From the NCBI GenBank assembly GCA_015680685.1, contig MNCI01008086.1:648142-712141 (forward strand): a stretch of 64,000 nucleotides of DNA. Direction: 5' to 3'. This document shows positions 34,556 through 46,846 of this stretch, piece after piece. The translations under genes and the position numbers were made by a program. Numbering within the stretch: the first letter of the stretch is position 1; every line of letters starts with the position of its first letter. This DNA comes from Gnetum montanum. Taxonomy: Eukaryota; Streptophyta; Gnetopsida; Gnetales; Gnetaceae. Under the pieces are notes generated by a model. That model searched no databases. It was not told where the DNA came from and saw only the letters and a list, made by a program, of their open reading frames with translations.

Positions 34556-35265
34556 ATCTTTTCCATTGAGGTGCACACAGATGGACAAGGATCAATCAGT
34601 CTCCAAGGGCTGAGAAACCAGCGAATAGTGGTTTTCTCTTGCTCTATCTTATCCTATTTTTCTTGGGGTGACAGCAGTGCAGCTAACATGCACGGACAGC
34701 AAGCATGGCAGGTAGGTTCTGCAGTCCTATTTCTTTATTCTTGGCAACAATGGTAGAGTTGCATAGATGATAGTCAACAATCTCAACAGCAAACCAAGAG
34801 GCAGTGTTTTTCCTTTCCCTTTTCACGGTAAACTTGTCACCGCAGTAGACGTAGGATTGGAAATAGCAACCACCATGCTGTTGCAGCAGTTGCAGGCGGG
34901 GGTTCTATAGTTACATTCTATTTTTGGTGGGCTGTACATCCACAGCAGGGTTCTCCAAATAGGGATAGATTTTCTTCTTTCATACTAGCAACGAGGCATG
35001 TTTTGTCTATGCATCATAGATGCATCAATGAGTCCCTTCATCCAACGTCTTCTCTCTCTCCCTCATCTGGTGGCTATAGGTAGTATTGGTTGTAACAACA
35101 TTTGTAATGGAGTTAGGAAGCAAGGAAAATTTATTTTGGTTACATTTTGTATTCTTGAATTCGAGACACTCATTTCAATTAAAATTCTTTCCTTTTTTTT
35201 TACTGTTTATAAAAGGCCATGTAGCTTTCTCTAACTAAGACTATGCTTATGTTTTCGTACCCATG
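34556..35265. repeat. Diverged duplication, copy 1
   Basis: Starts TTCCATTGAGGTGCACA and runs to the CGTACCCATGAGC region. It is related along its length to 35778-36545, including AGTGGTTTTCTCT, GCATGTTTTGTCTATG and AAGCAAGGAAAATTTATTTT. Direct orientation, offset about 1.2 kb. No coding capacity is conserved between copies. Confidence 0.65.
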
Positions 35266-35777
35266 AGCTAGAAAGAAAACCTTTTTTCCACCTTTTATTT
35301 ATCAACTTTCTTGCCATTCCCTTATGGATATTTGTTTTCTAATCCAGTCTTGGCTTGGAAACTGTTGAATTTTAAAAAAAAAAATCCTTTATCTTTAGAC
35401 CCTTTATTTTCTACCTTTTTTTATGCTTCCCATTTTCTAAAAATTGTTGTTTTTGAAACCTTTTTTTTATAACTCTCATTTCCCAATCCCATTTTCAAAT
35501 TTCTTATTTTGGTTATCCTTACCTAAGTCCTAACTTGGGTGAGGTGGTTTTATTATTCAATTTTAAATTTATTTTTTGAAATTTTTCTTATTTTATTATT
35601 TTCCCAATTTTTCCCATGCTAACGCACATGGCCATGATCAACAAAACTATCTTGTAAAATCATATACCATATCACCAAGCAATGTTAACGTGTGGAAAGG
35701 TGGAGCAACATAGGAAGGTGAATCAATGTGCAGGAGAGTGAAGGCCTTCTTAACAAATTGAGCTCTCTTCTTGAATA
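35266..35777. other. T-rich spacer without recognisable gene
   Basis: Many TTTTTT and CCTTTTT tracts and nothing codable on either strand. It separates the two diverged duplication copies. Confidence 0.6.
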
Positions 35778-36545
35778 GCTATATCTCTCTCCATTGAGGT
35801 GCACATAGATAGATAGGCATCAATCAATCTTCAAAGGTTGAGAAACTAGCAGATAGTGGTTTTCTCTCTCTCTTATATTTTATTTTTCTTGAGGTGAGAG
35901 TAGTGTAGTTGACATGCATGGATGGCAGGTGTGGTAGGTGGGTTCTACAATCCAGTTTCTTTATTCTTAGCAACGGATCAATAACAGTCAACAATGGCAA
36001 AGCTACACAGACAACCATCAACAATCTCAATAGCAAACTAACACATGGCAGCAAGATCTGGTAGCTCATTCTCTCTCTCTCTCTTTACTATGGTGTTGTA
36101 ATAGTTGACAATAGGATTCTTCAAACAAGGACAAATATTCCTCTCTCATGCTAGTAATGGGGCATGTTTTGTCTATGTGTTAGAGATGCATCAATGGGCT
36201 CCTTTATCCAACCTCTTCTCTCTCGCTCCTTCATTTGGTGGCTACAAGTAGTATTGGCTACAACAACGTCTATAACAGAGCAACAACAAACAATGACAAT
36301 AGCTAGGAAGCAAGGAAAATTTATTTTGGTTACATTTTGTATTCTTGAATTTAAGACACAGAGCAGCAACAAACAACGACAATAGCTAGGAAGCAAGGAA
36401 AATTTATTTTGGTAACATTTTGTATTCTTGAATTTAAGACACTCATTCTAACCACAACACCCCCCCTTCCCTTTTTTTTTACTGTTTTCAAAAGGCCACG
36501 TAGCCTTCTTCAACTAAGACTACTCTCAAGTTTTCATACCCATAC
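35778..36545. repeat. Diverged duplication, copy 2
   Basis: Counterpart of 34556-35265. It contains an additional internal tandem duplication (36277-36442) that copy 1 lacks. Confidence 0.65.
36277..36442. repeat. 83-bp tandem duplication
   Basis: 36277-36359 and 36360-36442 are nearly identical (AGAGCAACAACAAAC versus AGAGCAGCAACAAAC, ending TTTAAGACAC). A recent local duplication or a collapse error. Confidence 0.85.
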
Positions 36546-37239
36546 AGGAGGCACCGTAGGCAATAATCTCCTCAAACAAACTTTTTTTCCCGATGTTGAT
36601 GCATTCAAAATTTATGCATCAACAGTGATGATGTTGGTCCACATAGATTTCAAACAAAATAAAATCTATATTACACATAAATTGATTTTAATTGAAAAAT
36701 ATTGAAACTTGCTAAGTTGTATAAAGATAAGTTATGTGTAACTTTCACAAAGAAACAATGAGGTATTACCCTAGAGATAAAACTTTTGATTTGAAAGTTC
36801 CAAGTTATAAAGTTTTAATTGAACTATGTATCTTGGGGTGTACCTATATTATAGTTATTTGAGGGTTCTAATACACATAACCCAATGGGAGTTGATTTAT
36901 GAATGTATTAAAAAGACAAAGTGCTGAGAAAATAAAAGAAAAGTACACCAGAGAATATTTCAAAAATACTTAATTTTCCTAATCATCTCCATGAAAATTT
37001 GAGAATTGGTACCAACACAACTCATTTAAATTGAAATTTGCATGAAGTACATAGAAAGCTTTTAAGCAGTGACATTACTTTAAACAAAATTTATGCATCA
37101 TGGTATTGCTTTTGCAAGCAAGGATCAAAATTGACGGTGAATCCTTATGCCAGGTTGGATTCAGCAATACATTTTAAATTTTATTAGAATGGTAAGGGAT
37201 TGTTAAAAATTACATTTTATTTAAAAACATTTAATTTAT
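36546..37239. repeat. AT-rich stretch with a tRNA-derived SINE-like segment
   Basis: 36755-36870 reads AATGAGGTATTACC, AAACTTTTGATTTG, AAGTTCCAAGTTAT and CTTGGGGTGTACCTAT, in the same order as 47545-47620 and, in reverse, 57680-57790. The rest is AT-rich with nothing codable. See the SINE finding for the promoter-box argument. Confidence 0.45.
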
Positions 37240-37570
37240 TTTTCAAGGAAAATGCTTTCACAGCCATTGACTGCTCCAAATTTAAACCCTGCTTGCAAGT
37301 TTCGTAGACAGAGAGACGGGAGTACCGGTTACAAATTTGTTGGAAAAAATGAAAAAGAAAATCAAAGGGCTTCCAGTGAATTTTCACCGTACCACTGAGA
37401 TTGGAATCAGTGGCAATGGCCTGCACCAATCTTCTTGCTACCTCTGCCTTGGCTTCCTGTGCTTGTATTCCAAAAACCTATCATATGACAAACGCAAAAT
37501 CACAACGCATGTACCGTTGCTCACGCAATGCAACCCAAATCTCAATTCCGTCAAATGATCAGCTCTTGCG
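37240..37570. repeat. Unclassified low-copy repeat, copy R2
   Basis: Related to 33950-34090 (GGAATCAG, AATGGC, CTTGTATTCC, AAATCACAACGCAT). It looks exon-like in base composition, but neither copy gives a recognisable protein. Confidence 0.4.
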
Positions 37571-38419
37571 ATGAAAACTCAATGGCAGAGACGGTGCTAC
37601 CGGGCGAAAGCGTGAGGTGGTAGTTGCTTCTGTCCAAAGTAACCACACTCATCTGAACCTCCACCCTGGCTGATGGAGCTAGTGTCGGTATGATTGCCTA
37701 TTCACCACAGCACCCTTCATCAAATAGTCCTCGTTCCGCATCCATTCTTTACTCTCTAAGTCTCCATGTAATCCTTGAATGCCTAGACTCCCCACCACCA
37801 CCATGGACCTCCGTTTTTTAACATCAAGTTAGGTTAACATAGTTTATATAACTTAGCAAGGGAAACTTAACTTCCACTGTAAGACACTGTTATACCCATT
37901 GATAACCTTGGGAAAATGCACTCACCTCCGAGCAGCCGGATAGCTTCATTAAGAATTACCAAGTATTCATGGTAAGAAATCAATCAATTTGTAATATCGT
38001 ATTTTATATTTTAATGTACTTTAAAGTAGAACATTGTAAGAAAATGTGGTATTCATTTTCAATGTTACTTACATTGCACAATTGGAATTATTTGACCTTC
38101 ACCACCAATTTTATACCAACCATCTACCTGTTTCCACTCTGAAAAAATAATGAGATACCATTTGTGCTAATTGTGCAGTGCATGGTAGATAATGAGTGAA
38201 TAGCAACAAATTAATAATATTTATCTTTGAATTAAAGCCTTACTTGGTACTAATTAAATAGAAATATTTTCTAACTTCTTTCATTTTCTCAATATATAGT
38301 ACTTGTTCTACTACATTGTGAAGTTGGTTAAGATTATACAGAATGTACTCTTGAGCATTTCATTTATGAAGCCATAGAATTCTCTCATGAAGCCATTTTT
38401 TTTCATGGGTTTCCATAGT
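37571..38419. other. Non-coding stretch, nothing recognised
   Basis: Mixed composition, no long frame and no repeat partner found by eye. Confidence 0.5.
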
Positions 38420-39560
38420 CACTTTTTTGCTATGCGCCGGAGATTCGCGATTCCCAATAAAATCTCACGAACCGTTCGCGGTGGATTCGGGCACGCGTAC
38501 AGAAGCGTGTAAAATCCGCATTGGGTACGTAAATTATAATTTTTCGTTGGATTTTTCAACTATCAACGAGAACATTCATTGTCGATTAAAATCTTACCTC
38601 TTTTTACTGCAAATCGCGTCAAATCTTACTTGTTTCCTGCAAATTGCATCCGCGTCCAATACCTTTTATTTACGGACGCTCCTCCTATTCCGCCATTGAT
38701 AGGGATTTGATGCTTCCGCAGACTCTCAAACCCTTTGTTTCTCAGGGAAAAGTTAGGACGAGCGCAACCACGTATGTGGAACAATGCATTTCCTATTACA
38801 AACTTCATTTTCAGTTTTTCATTTGCAGGCAATAACGAAGAAACAATGAACATTTTTTTTGATGCAGGGGTCTTGTTTGCCCAATCTGATTTGGGTGACT
38901 GGGTAGGAGACTTGCCTTATCGGATTTAGAATGAATTGTCACCTTTACAGAATGCGCTGCACATCTATCATTCTATACTTTATTATTCTATATTTTTCAG
39001 AAAATCGATCGTTTCCTTCTAGCGCAATCTGGACGGGCTTGCCGAGCTATGTAAGCATGCATTGCGAGCGATTCTCTTCGATCCTTAATTCTAGTTTTTG
39101 TTCTTAAAAAATTTGGATGATATTTCTTCCGTTTTTTAAATGCCAGCGCTACATCTTTACCTTTGTAATCTTAGTGCACAATTTTTCCGGGGAACATTCG
39201 CTCTTGGTTCTCACTTGTTATTTTCCGCTTCTTTCCCTCGTTGCTGTAAAGATTTCTCTGCATCTCTATCGTGATTCGTGAGCACGAAATCCGCTTTTCT
39301 TCCCCTTCCATTTTGCTCTTCAGTTTGCGTGAAAACACGTTCCTGTCTGATCTTTAGTAGTGGATTTTAGTGGATTTTCGTATCAATTGAGTTGCCTATT
39401 TTGCTTAGATTTACCTGATCTTTACTTTTCGTTTTAGTTTATTCAGAAGATGATTTTAGAGAAAAGATTTTTATTTAGTGGATTGGTTTCGTATTTTTAT
39501 TCATGGGCCATGGCCATCTCATGTTGCGTCTCTGGTTTCAGGTAACGGCCGTGATTCTGG
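38420..39560. other. CpG-retaining low-copy region, possible gene 5' end
   Basis: CpG is common (GATTCGCGATT, CCGTTCGCGG, CACGCGTACAG), unlike the CpG-poor decayed elements around it. A donor-like GCTATGTAAGC near 39049, a T-rich stretch and an acceptor-like TCTGGTTTCAG ending near 39541 would fit a first exon and leader intron on the plus strand. No protein is recognised, so this is only a suggestion. Confidence 0.3.
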
Positions 39561-40206
39561 CCAGTCATAAATGCACAAATGCACAACCTGTGCTTTCAGG
39601 CCTCTCTCCCTCTGCAAGTGCATGCAGAATAGTCAAAGCATACATTTGTTCAAAGTTCAAACAAAATTTCAGCACCATATCCTTCCCAAATCTTTTTAGG
39701 AAGCCCTGGTCAACATTTGCAGTCAAACATGCAAGAGGCATGAACTCAACCCAAGAGGCATGAACTCAACCCACAACAACAGATTCGAAAACTCCAAAGA
39801 CCCACCTTTGAATCTCCTGCTATCCCAACTTAACAGCGCAGAAGCAGATAGAGCTATGTGAAAATGGTGCTGGGGAAGGGATTCCTGGTGTAAAAATCTG
39901 ATAAACTTTATTGGCTTATATGCTTGGTATTCATTTTCTATGAAAATGTAGCAATATTTTTCCTAATGGCACAACCTATTGTTGAGTTCATCCTTTATGT
40001 TGATAAAGATACACCTGCATTAGGAGAAATTTATGTAATTTATGAAAATATGTTATAGAAATTGATAGCTCTTTTGATTTTTTATAATGCTCGGTTACTT
40101 CATTGATTCTAAAAAGATGGAATGTTACAAATACCCCATTGCATATGGCTGCGTATGCATAAAATATTAAGTGGTATTTTTCAAAACATAGAGATAAAAA
40201 TCCAAC
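39561..40206. other. Low-copy stretch before the gap, nothing recognised
   Basis: It contains a short direct repeat (AAGAGGCATGAACTCAACCC twice, 39731-39771). No convincing gene is seen before the N run. Confidence 0.5.
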
Positions 40207-41066
40207 NNNNNNNNNNNNNNNNNNNNNNNNNNNNNNNNNNNNNNNNNNNNNNNNNNNNNNNNNNNNNNNNNNNNNNNNNNNNNNNNNNNNNNNNNNNNNN
40301 NNNNNNNNNNNNNNNNNNNNNNNNNNNNNNNNNNNNNNNNNNNNNNNNNNNNNNNNNNNNNNNNNNNNNNNNNNNNNNNNNNNNNNNNNNNNNNNNNNNN
40401 NNNNNNNNNNNNNNNNNNNNNNNNNNNNNNNNNNNNNNNNNNNNNNNNNNNNNNNNNNNNNNNNNNNNNNNNNNNNNNNNNNNNNNNNNNNNNNNNNNNN
40501 NNNNNNNNNNNNNNNNNNNNNNNNNNNNNNNNNNNNNNNNNNNNNNNNNNNNNNNNNNNNNNNNNNNNNNNNNNNNNNNNNNNNNNNNNNNNNNNNNNNN
40601 NNNNNNNNNNNNNNNNNNNNNNNNNNNNNNNNNNNNNNNNNNNNNNNNNNNNNNNNNNNNNNNNNNNNNNNNNNNNNNNNNNNNNNNNNNNNNNNNNNNN
40701 NNNNNNNNNNNNNNNNNNNNNNNNNNNNNNNNNNNNNNNNNNNNNNNNNNNNNNNNNNNNNNNNNNNNNNNNNNNNNNNNNNNNNNNNNNNNNNNNNNNN
40801 NNNNNNNNNNNNNNNNNNNNNNNNNNNNNNNNNNNNNNNNNNNNNNNNNNNNNNNNNNNNNNNNNNNNNNNNNNNNNNNNNNNNNNNNNNNNNNNNNNNN
40901 NNNNNNNNNNNNNNNNNNNNNNNNNNNNNNNNNNNNNNNNNNNNNNNNNNNNNNNNNNNNNNNNNNNNNNNNNNNNNNNNNNNNNNNNNNNNNNNNNNNN
41001 NNNNNNNNNNNNNNNNNNNNNNNNNNNNNNNNNNNNNNNNNNNNNNNNNNNNNNNNNNNNNNNNNN
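40207..41066. other. Assembly gap of 860 N
   Basis: A run of N. Reading frames that appear to cross it are artefacts. Confidence 0.99.
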
Positions 41067-42458
41067 TTCAGAATCACGTATCCTCGATTCCTTGCTTCCA
41101 CGAATCGGATTCTTTTGATGCATAGGTTTTTTGGAATATTTATCTAATGAACATGCATAAACAGTGTAAGTGCAGGCTATAAACTGACAAATAACTTCAC
41201 TTTCTAACTGCATCATTTTTACTTCAAAAAAAAAATATCATATTGTGTTTGTTGCTTCACTCTAAATTCAATCAGCAAAAATAACTTCTAATTTTCTTTT
41301 ATTTATTTCTAAGATTTATTCGATATAGAGAAAAACCATACACCACCCGTAAACCACTTGAATAATAGCATGATAAAATTGGTTTTCCAATATCCCATGC
41401 TAAAATAGCTTCCTTTTTATATTTGTTCGGCCGCGATTTGGAGCAGTTCCTCAACGAAGGTTCCGGCAGGCGCATCCAAAGAATTCGCGATTTACTGAAT
41501 ACACAACCATCCATACCCACACGATTATCAGCTAAATGTACCACCAACAACGACAACCAGATTATACTCAGTCCAACGCGAAAAATAAGAAATAAAAAAA
41601 AACGAGTGAAATTTGCATGCAAACATAAGAGAAGCATGATAAAATTGATTGAATTTAATTTGTGTTCTGACCCGTTGGCCCAGTCCCAGTCCAGAGGGCA
41701 AGAATGCATGCGGATTGCAGATGTTACTTTACGTTGAAGTAGCTTTATCCTTACTTTAGCAGCACGCGCCACGCGGGAGGCCGCGTCGATCGATTGTGAC
41801 GTACAAGAATCAGATTTGCTGCAGGCGCTCCTGTCATCTCAGCTCTGAATTTGGAGAGCATCTCTCCAGCATCTGTTCACCCGCTTCAGATTTTGCTTCA
41901 TGTTGTACCACCTAATGTTTGTGATTTTCCGCAAACAGTCTATGGCCCCATCATTCGGAAGCGGTGGAATAATATCACCAGCAGTAGCAGCTTCTCCTTC
42001 TTCCTTTTCTTGTAGGATGCTCTGCTCTTTTCTCGTCTGCCTGCCTCGCTCTGCCTTGTTGCATTCGTATCCATGTTATGCTTTGGAATCCCAGTCAGAG
42101 ATTCTATGCATGTCTACTTCCTTTCTTTCGTTTATTTCAAGCATTCTGAACCTGGTGTTTTACAGAGAGGTAGCAGTGAGTCAGTGACAGACAGTAACAG
42201 TGAGTCAGTACTAAACCTGGAGGTTAGAATGGTCAAACTGCATGCATTAATAAACATAAACTTTACAAAATCAGACCTTCGGTTCTGAGCAAAACATTCC
42301 TCTAGCACTTATATGCATTAACAGGCTAGGGCACACCAGACGGAGAACACATGGGAATGGCAAAACATCCGAAAACAAGCTTGTCCAAAGCCAGCGACAG
42401 GGGTGGGGCTAGGCAACAACGTCGGGGTGGTGTTACACAGTGGGAAGGGCGTCCCCGA
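41067..42458. other. Low-copy region with repeat copy R3 and a CpG-rich part
   Basis: 41440-41760 is related to 34140-34545. 41760-42200 keeps CpG (CACGCGCCACGCGGG, CCGCGTCGATCG) and has an acceptor-like TGTTTTACAG ending at about 42167. Frames up to 157 codons exist on both strands but none is recognisable. It may be the edge of a host gene. Confidence 0.35.
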
Positions 42459-42741
42459 TGATAAGAATTAACATATACAAGAACAGAGCAAATAATACTT
42501 TATTCTCATGTGGTACATCAAAGCTACTATCAAATGGCCTATTTATGATAGGCTAAGTCCACCAAACTCCCATTCTTTTTCTAACTAAACCTGGAGGTTA
42601 GAATCACATCATGATAACCCATTAAACTTAAACTGATTCTTAGAACAGAAAAGGATTAATTTCCATTCTTTCCTAACTGAACTTGGTGGTGACCATAACT
42701 TAAACTGATTCTTGTAACAGAAGCAAGATTAATAACTAACA
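42459..42741 (-). repeat. CopC 3' LTR (left)
   Basis: Plus-strand ends are TGATAAGAATTAACA and ACTAACA. It shares GTGGTACATCAAAGCTACTA and TAGGCTAAGTCCAC with the right copy. A motif of about 60 bp (TAACTGAAC, TTAAACTGATTCTTG) is partly repeated inside. Confidence 0.85.
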
Positions 42742-42755
42742 TCCCCTCTTAATCC
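42742..42755 (-). other. CopC polypurine tract
   Basis: The minus strand reads GGATTAAGAGGGGA just before the LTR start TGTTAG. Confidence 0.75.
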
Positions 42756-43745
42756 TGAGTTTGAAAAATCATCATTCCAAGCATCTGCTTTAATTTGGCA
42801 AAGGTATTATACTTCAATGGTTTGGTCAAAATGTCCACCACTTAGTCTTCGGAGTTGCAATACACCAACTTAATTGCTTTCTTTCCAACTTGATCTCTTA
42901 GAAAATGATAGTGTATGTCAATGTGTTTACTTCTTCCATGTGTGATAAGATTCTTTGCCAAGTCAATTGTAGAAATATTAACAAAGATCTTCATTGGCCT
43001 CTTGACTAGAGCACGGATTTGGCTCATCACATTGCCTAACCATACTGCTTGACATGCTCTTGAAGCTACAACAACATATTTTGCCTCACAAGTTGAAAGT
43101 ACAACTATGGGTTGCTTTTTTCATGACCATGAACAAGCTGTAGCACCAAAATTAAAACAATAACATAAGTGCTTTTCTGATCATCTAAATCTCTACCCCA
43201 ATCACTATTGGAATGCCCTATAGGAGCAAATTATTAAATGAGGAATAAGATAAACCATGATCATAGGTGCCCTTTAGGTATGACAGGATTCTTTTGGCCA
43301 CCTGCATATGAGGTTGACGAGGAGATTCCAAAAATCTGCTAATCAAACCAGCACCATAAAAGATGTCCGGACTTGTGCATGTGAGGTATCTCAAACTCCC
43401 AACAATTTGCTTAAAATAAGTTGAATCAACAAGTGCCCCTTCTCCATTCTTTGAAAACTTTGTGCCAGCCTCCATGAGAGTTCTCACAGGATTAAAATCT
43501 TGCTTACAAACCTTCTTCAAGAGTTCAGTAGCATACCTCTTTTGACATATAAAAATCTCATCTTCTCTTTGAACTACTTCAATGCCAAGGAAATATGACA
43601 TAAGGCCAAGATTTATCATTTTGAACTCATGCATCATGGACTTCTTGAAATCTTCAATCATTTTGAGATTGTTGTCTATGAATATTAGATCATCAACATA
43701 AAGACACAGCAATAAAATATGACCAAAATCATTAGTCTTCACATA
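42756..43745 (-). pseudogene. CopC RT palm end and RNase H
   Basis: The open stretch 43218-43742 reads LCLYVDDLIFIDNN (active site intact), INLGLMSYFLGIEV, FICQKRYATELLKK, GSLRYLTCTSPDIFYGAGL and HMQVAKRILSYLKGT, which are textbook copia RT and connection blocks. RNase H follows to about 42842 (SKHIDIHYHFLRDQV, then AIKLVYCNSED). The frame differs from the upstream RT part, so a frameshift lies near 43750. Confidence 0.87.
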
Positions 43746-44290
43746 TAAAGCATGTTCAGATGGGCACTTCTAAAACCAGACTTATGGAAGAAAGAGTCAA
43801 TGTGCTTGTTCCATATTCATGGTGTTTGTTTGAGACCATACAATGCTTTCTTCAATTTGTACACCTTATCTTTACTTTCCTACTTCATGAATCCATGTGA
43901 TTGCTTGACAAAAACCTCCTCTTCAAATGGGCCATTTAGACAGGCTAACTTCACATCCATTTGATGGATTTTCCACTTCTTCTAGGCAACTAACAAAATA
44001 AGAAGTCTAATTGTTTCAATTTGAGTAACAAGAGAGAAAACCTTTTGGTAGTCATAGCCAGGCCCTTGCTCAAATCCCTTTGCCACCAATCTTGCTTTGT
44101 GTCTCTCCACCTCACGATTTGACTTTACCTTTGTCTTGAAAATCCACTTTACATCATTTTCTTTGTGACCATGTGGGATGTCAATGAGCTTCCACATATT
44201 GTTTCTACCAATTGTCTTGATCTCCTCATTCATGGCATTCACCCATTTAGGATCTTGAATTGCCTCTTAAAATGTCATAGGTTCACTATC
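43746..44290 (-). pseudogene. CopC reverse transcriptase, N-terminal part
   Basis: NNMWKLIDIPHGHKENDVKW, RHKARLVAKGFEQGPGYDYQ and TQIETIRLLILLVA (43982-44242) are the copia fingers region. Past a stop, the block with the first catalytic Asp and the YGLKQ-type motif can be traced to 43750. Confidence 0.85.
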
Positions 44291-45286
44291 TGCAAAGTAG
44301 GTGAAGTGTACCAATTTTCCATCATCATCAACTTCATCATCAAGAGTTACCTGATAGTCTTGCAGGTGTACTAATTGTTGGCATTACTACCTTGGCCTTC
44401 CAGATTCTACTAAAGCTTGTGGAGTGGAACTTTCTTGAATAGAGTTTGATGTAGCTTCATTTGTGGTAGGAACTGCAGCTTTCTCTTCAAGGATATAGAT
44501 TTGTTGCTTCTAGGAGTCTTTGTGTGAATCAACATCCCATTTCCAAGCCTCTTCTTTGGAAAAGGTCACATCTCAGCTGATAATCACCTTCTTTGTTACA
44601 AGATTGAATAGCTTGAATCCCCCATGCTTGTAGCCAACAAAGATAGTCTTCTTTGCTCGATCATCTAGCTTTGTTCTCAGCTCTGTTGGAGCAATAGCAT
44701 AAGCAATAGCACCAAACACTCTACGATGTTTCATGCGTAGCTTGAAACCACTTCATGCTTCTACAAGGGTGATATTTTGCACACTCCTTGCTGAAGACTT
44801 ATTTAACAAGTAAACGGAACATGAGACAACTTCACCCCAAAATGAATTGGCCATTCCTTTTGCATTTAGCATGCTCCTCACCATGTCCATTATAGTTCTA
44901 TTCTTCCTTTTAGCTACTTCATTGTGTTGTGGGGTGTAGGGAAAAATGACTTGATGCTTTATTCCCTATTCTTCACAATATTCATTAAATTCATTGGAAG
45001 TGTATCCACATCCACCATTAGTTTGCAAAACTTTAACAAGATAACCACTCTATCTTTCAACATGCACCTTGAACTTCTTAAAGCAATCAAAAACTTTAGA
45101 CTTCCTTTGCAAAATATACACCCAAATTTTTTGAGTAAAATCATCAATAAAAGTTAGGAAATACCTATTATTTCCATTTGACAAGGTGTTCATTGGGCCA
45201 CATACATCGGAATGAATGAGCTCCAGTGGTTGTGTTACATGTCATTGTTTTGCTACAAATGACATTCTATGATGCTTTCCAAGAAT
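44291..45286 (-). pseudogene. CopC integrase (degenerate)
   Basis: Minus-strand reading gives TPQHNEVAKRKNRTIMDMVRS near 44900, SFWGEVVSCSVYLLNKS near 44830, AIAYAIAPTELRTKLDD near 44690 and KKTIFVGYKHGGFKLFN near 44640, the copia integrase C-terminal half. The DD part is at 44960-45180 (NGGCGYTSNEF, IDDFTQKIW). Several stops are present. Confidence 0.8.
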
Positions 45287-45841
45287 TCAAGCTTCACACA
45301 ACTGTTCTAGATGGTGAATACTAGGCAAACCTTTCACGATATTTTCTTTAGCAAACAATTTTAAACTCCAAAAGTCTAAATGTTTGAAGTGAAGGTCCCA
45401 CAACCAAGGCTCATCATTTATAATGGTATTAAGACACTTATAAACACCACTAGAAATATCAACTTGAAACATATGATTCTTCATCAAAGGGGCCTTGAGA
45501 ATGAGTGTACCTCTATTATCAAAAATGGAGAGTTGATTGCCACGAAAGTTCATGACATATCCCTATTCTGCTAGCTGACCCATACTAAGCAAATTACTCT
45601 TCATACCTAGCACATAGAAGACATCATAAATATATATGTGAGCTCCATTTTTCAAGTCGATAAGGATTTGTTCTTTTCCCATCACTGGTATAGTGTTTTC
45701 ATTAGCAAATTTGACTTTGGTGTGAAAGGACTCATCAACAACAATAAATAACTCCTTTTTGCTACACATATGATTAGTACACCTAGTGTCAAGAAACCAT
45801 GTATGGTAGTTTGGCACTTCACTAGTTGTAGTGACCATCAA
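45287..45841 (-). pseudogene. CopC protease and pre-integrase region
   Basis: In frame with gag. WFLDTRCTNHMCSKKELF near 45780 is the protease site with DTG changed to DTR. VMGKEQILI and FYVLGMKSNLLSMGQLAE follow. After a stop at 45563-45565, MNFRGNQLSIFDNRG and LWDLHFKHLDFWSLKLF form the GAG-pre-integrase domain with a weakened HHCC. Confidence 0.82.
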
Positions 45842-45889
45842 GAAAGCATGGTTGCCATCATCTTCTTCTTCTTGTGCACAATGAGTTGT

Positions 45890-46822
45890 CTAAGTATTAT
45901 TCTTGTATCTGTACTCATTTGAATAATGGCCATGCCTATGACATGAGTAATAGACAACATTGGATTTGGCATACCTTCCTCTACCATGTCCATGGCCATG
46001 ACCTCTTGAATTTTGTTGATGACCAAAATTTGATTTTTCTTGGTCATTGCCTCCAACTCCATGAATTTTGTTATGAACACCATGACTCTTGGTGTAGTAG
46101 CCCCCATGTTCTCGTCCTCTACCATGAAAACCACCATGCTTTTGGCTTATTTCACCACCTTGATCACCTTTGATGGAGAATTGGCCTTGAAAGGCTTGCT
46201 CAATTGACTTCTTAACTTTGTTCTCGTTCATTCATTGCTCATGGGCTTGTAGGATGCTAGATAATTCCTCAATAGTCATTGAATAGAGATCATGTGCTTC
46301 TTCTATTGCCACCATGATATGCTCAAATCTAGAAGTGAGCAACCATAAAATCTTCTCCACTTTAGCCTGTTTTTTGTACTTCTCTTCATATGTTTTCATT
46401 TGATTTGTCAAAGCAAGAACATAACTAATATAAGTAGCAATAGTCTCAGAAGACTTCATTTGTAAAAGCTCATATTGACGTCTCAACGTTTGGAGTCTTA
46501 CCTTCTTAACTCTATCCACACCTTTGTACAATGTCATCAAGGTATCCCAGACTTGTTTTGATGTGGTTGCTCCTACAGTATTCTCAAAGACTTCATCATT
46601 CACCCCTTGATAAATGAAATATAATGCCTTTTTATCTTTCTTCTTGTTCTCTCGGTGGGCATTCTTCTGTGCATCGATTGCATTTGCTACAAGATCAGCA
46701 ACACTATTTTTCACAACATCCAATAGCTTGTGGAAATCAAAAAGCACCTTCATTTGGACACTCCACCAATTGTAATCTTGCCCATCCAAGATAGGAATTG
46801 AAATTTGAGTCGAGTTATTCAT
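45890..46822 (-). pseudogene. CopC gag
   Basis: Starts at ATG 46822 (MNNSTQISIPILDGQDYNWW), not at the GTG inside the PBS. DUF4219/UBN2-type gag: VWDTLMTLYKGVDRVKKVRL, ETIATYISYVLALTNQMK, IEELSSILQAHEQ. An in-frame TGA at 46232-46234 is followed immediately by NENKVKKSIEQAFQGQ and a Gly/His/Arg-rich tail. The zinc knuckle has lost two cysteines (SCHRHGHYSNEY). Confidence 0.86.
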
Positions 46823-46833
46823 TGGAACTTCTA

Positions 46834-46845
46834 GCTTTGATACCA
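46834..46845 (-). other. CopC primer binding site
   Basis: The minus strand reads TGGTATCAAAGC right after the 5' LTR, an initiator-Met-type site. Confidence 0.8.
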
Positions 46846-46846
46846 C

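Noticed and set aside
40122-41216. Long open frames of about 300-350 codons on both strands
   Set aside because: They consist almost only of N from the assembly gap, with a few real codons at each end.
45874-46173. His-rich 99-codon plus-strand frame
   Set aside because: Antisense shadow of the Gly/His-rich tail of the CopC gag.
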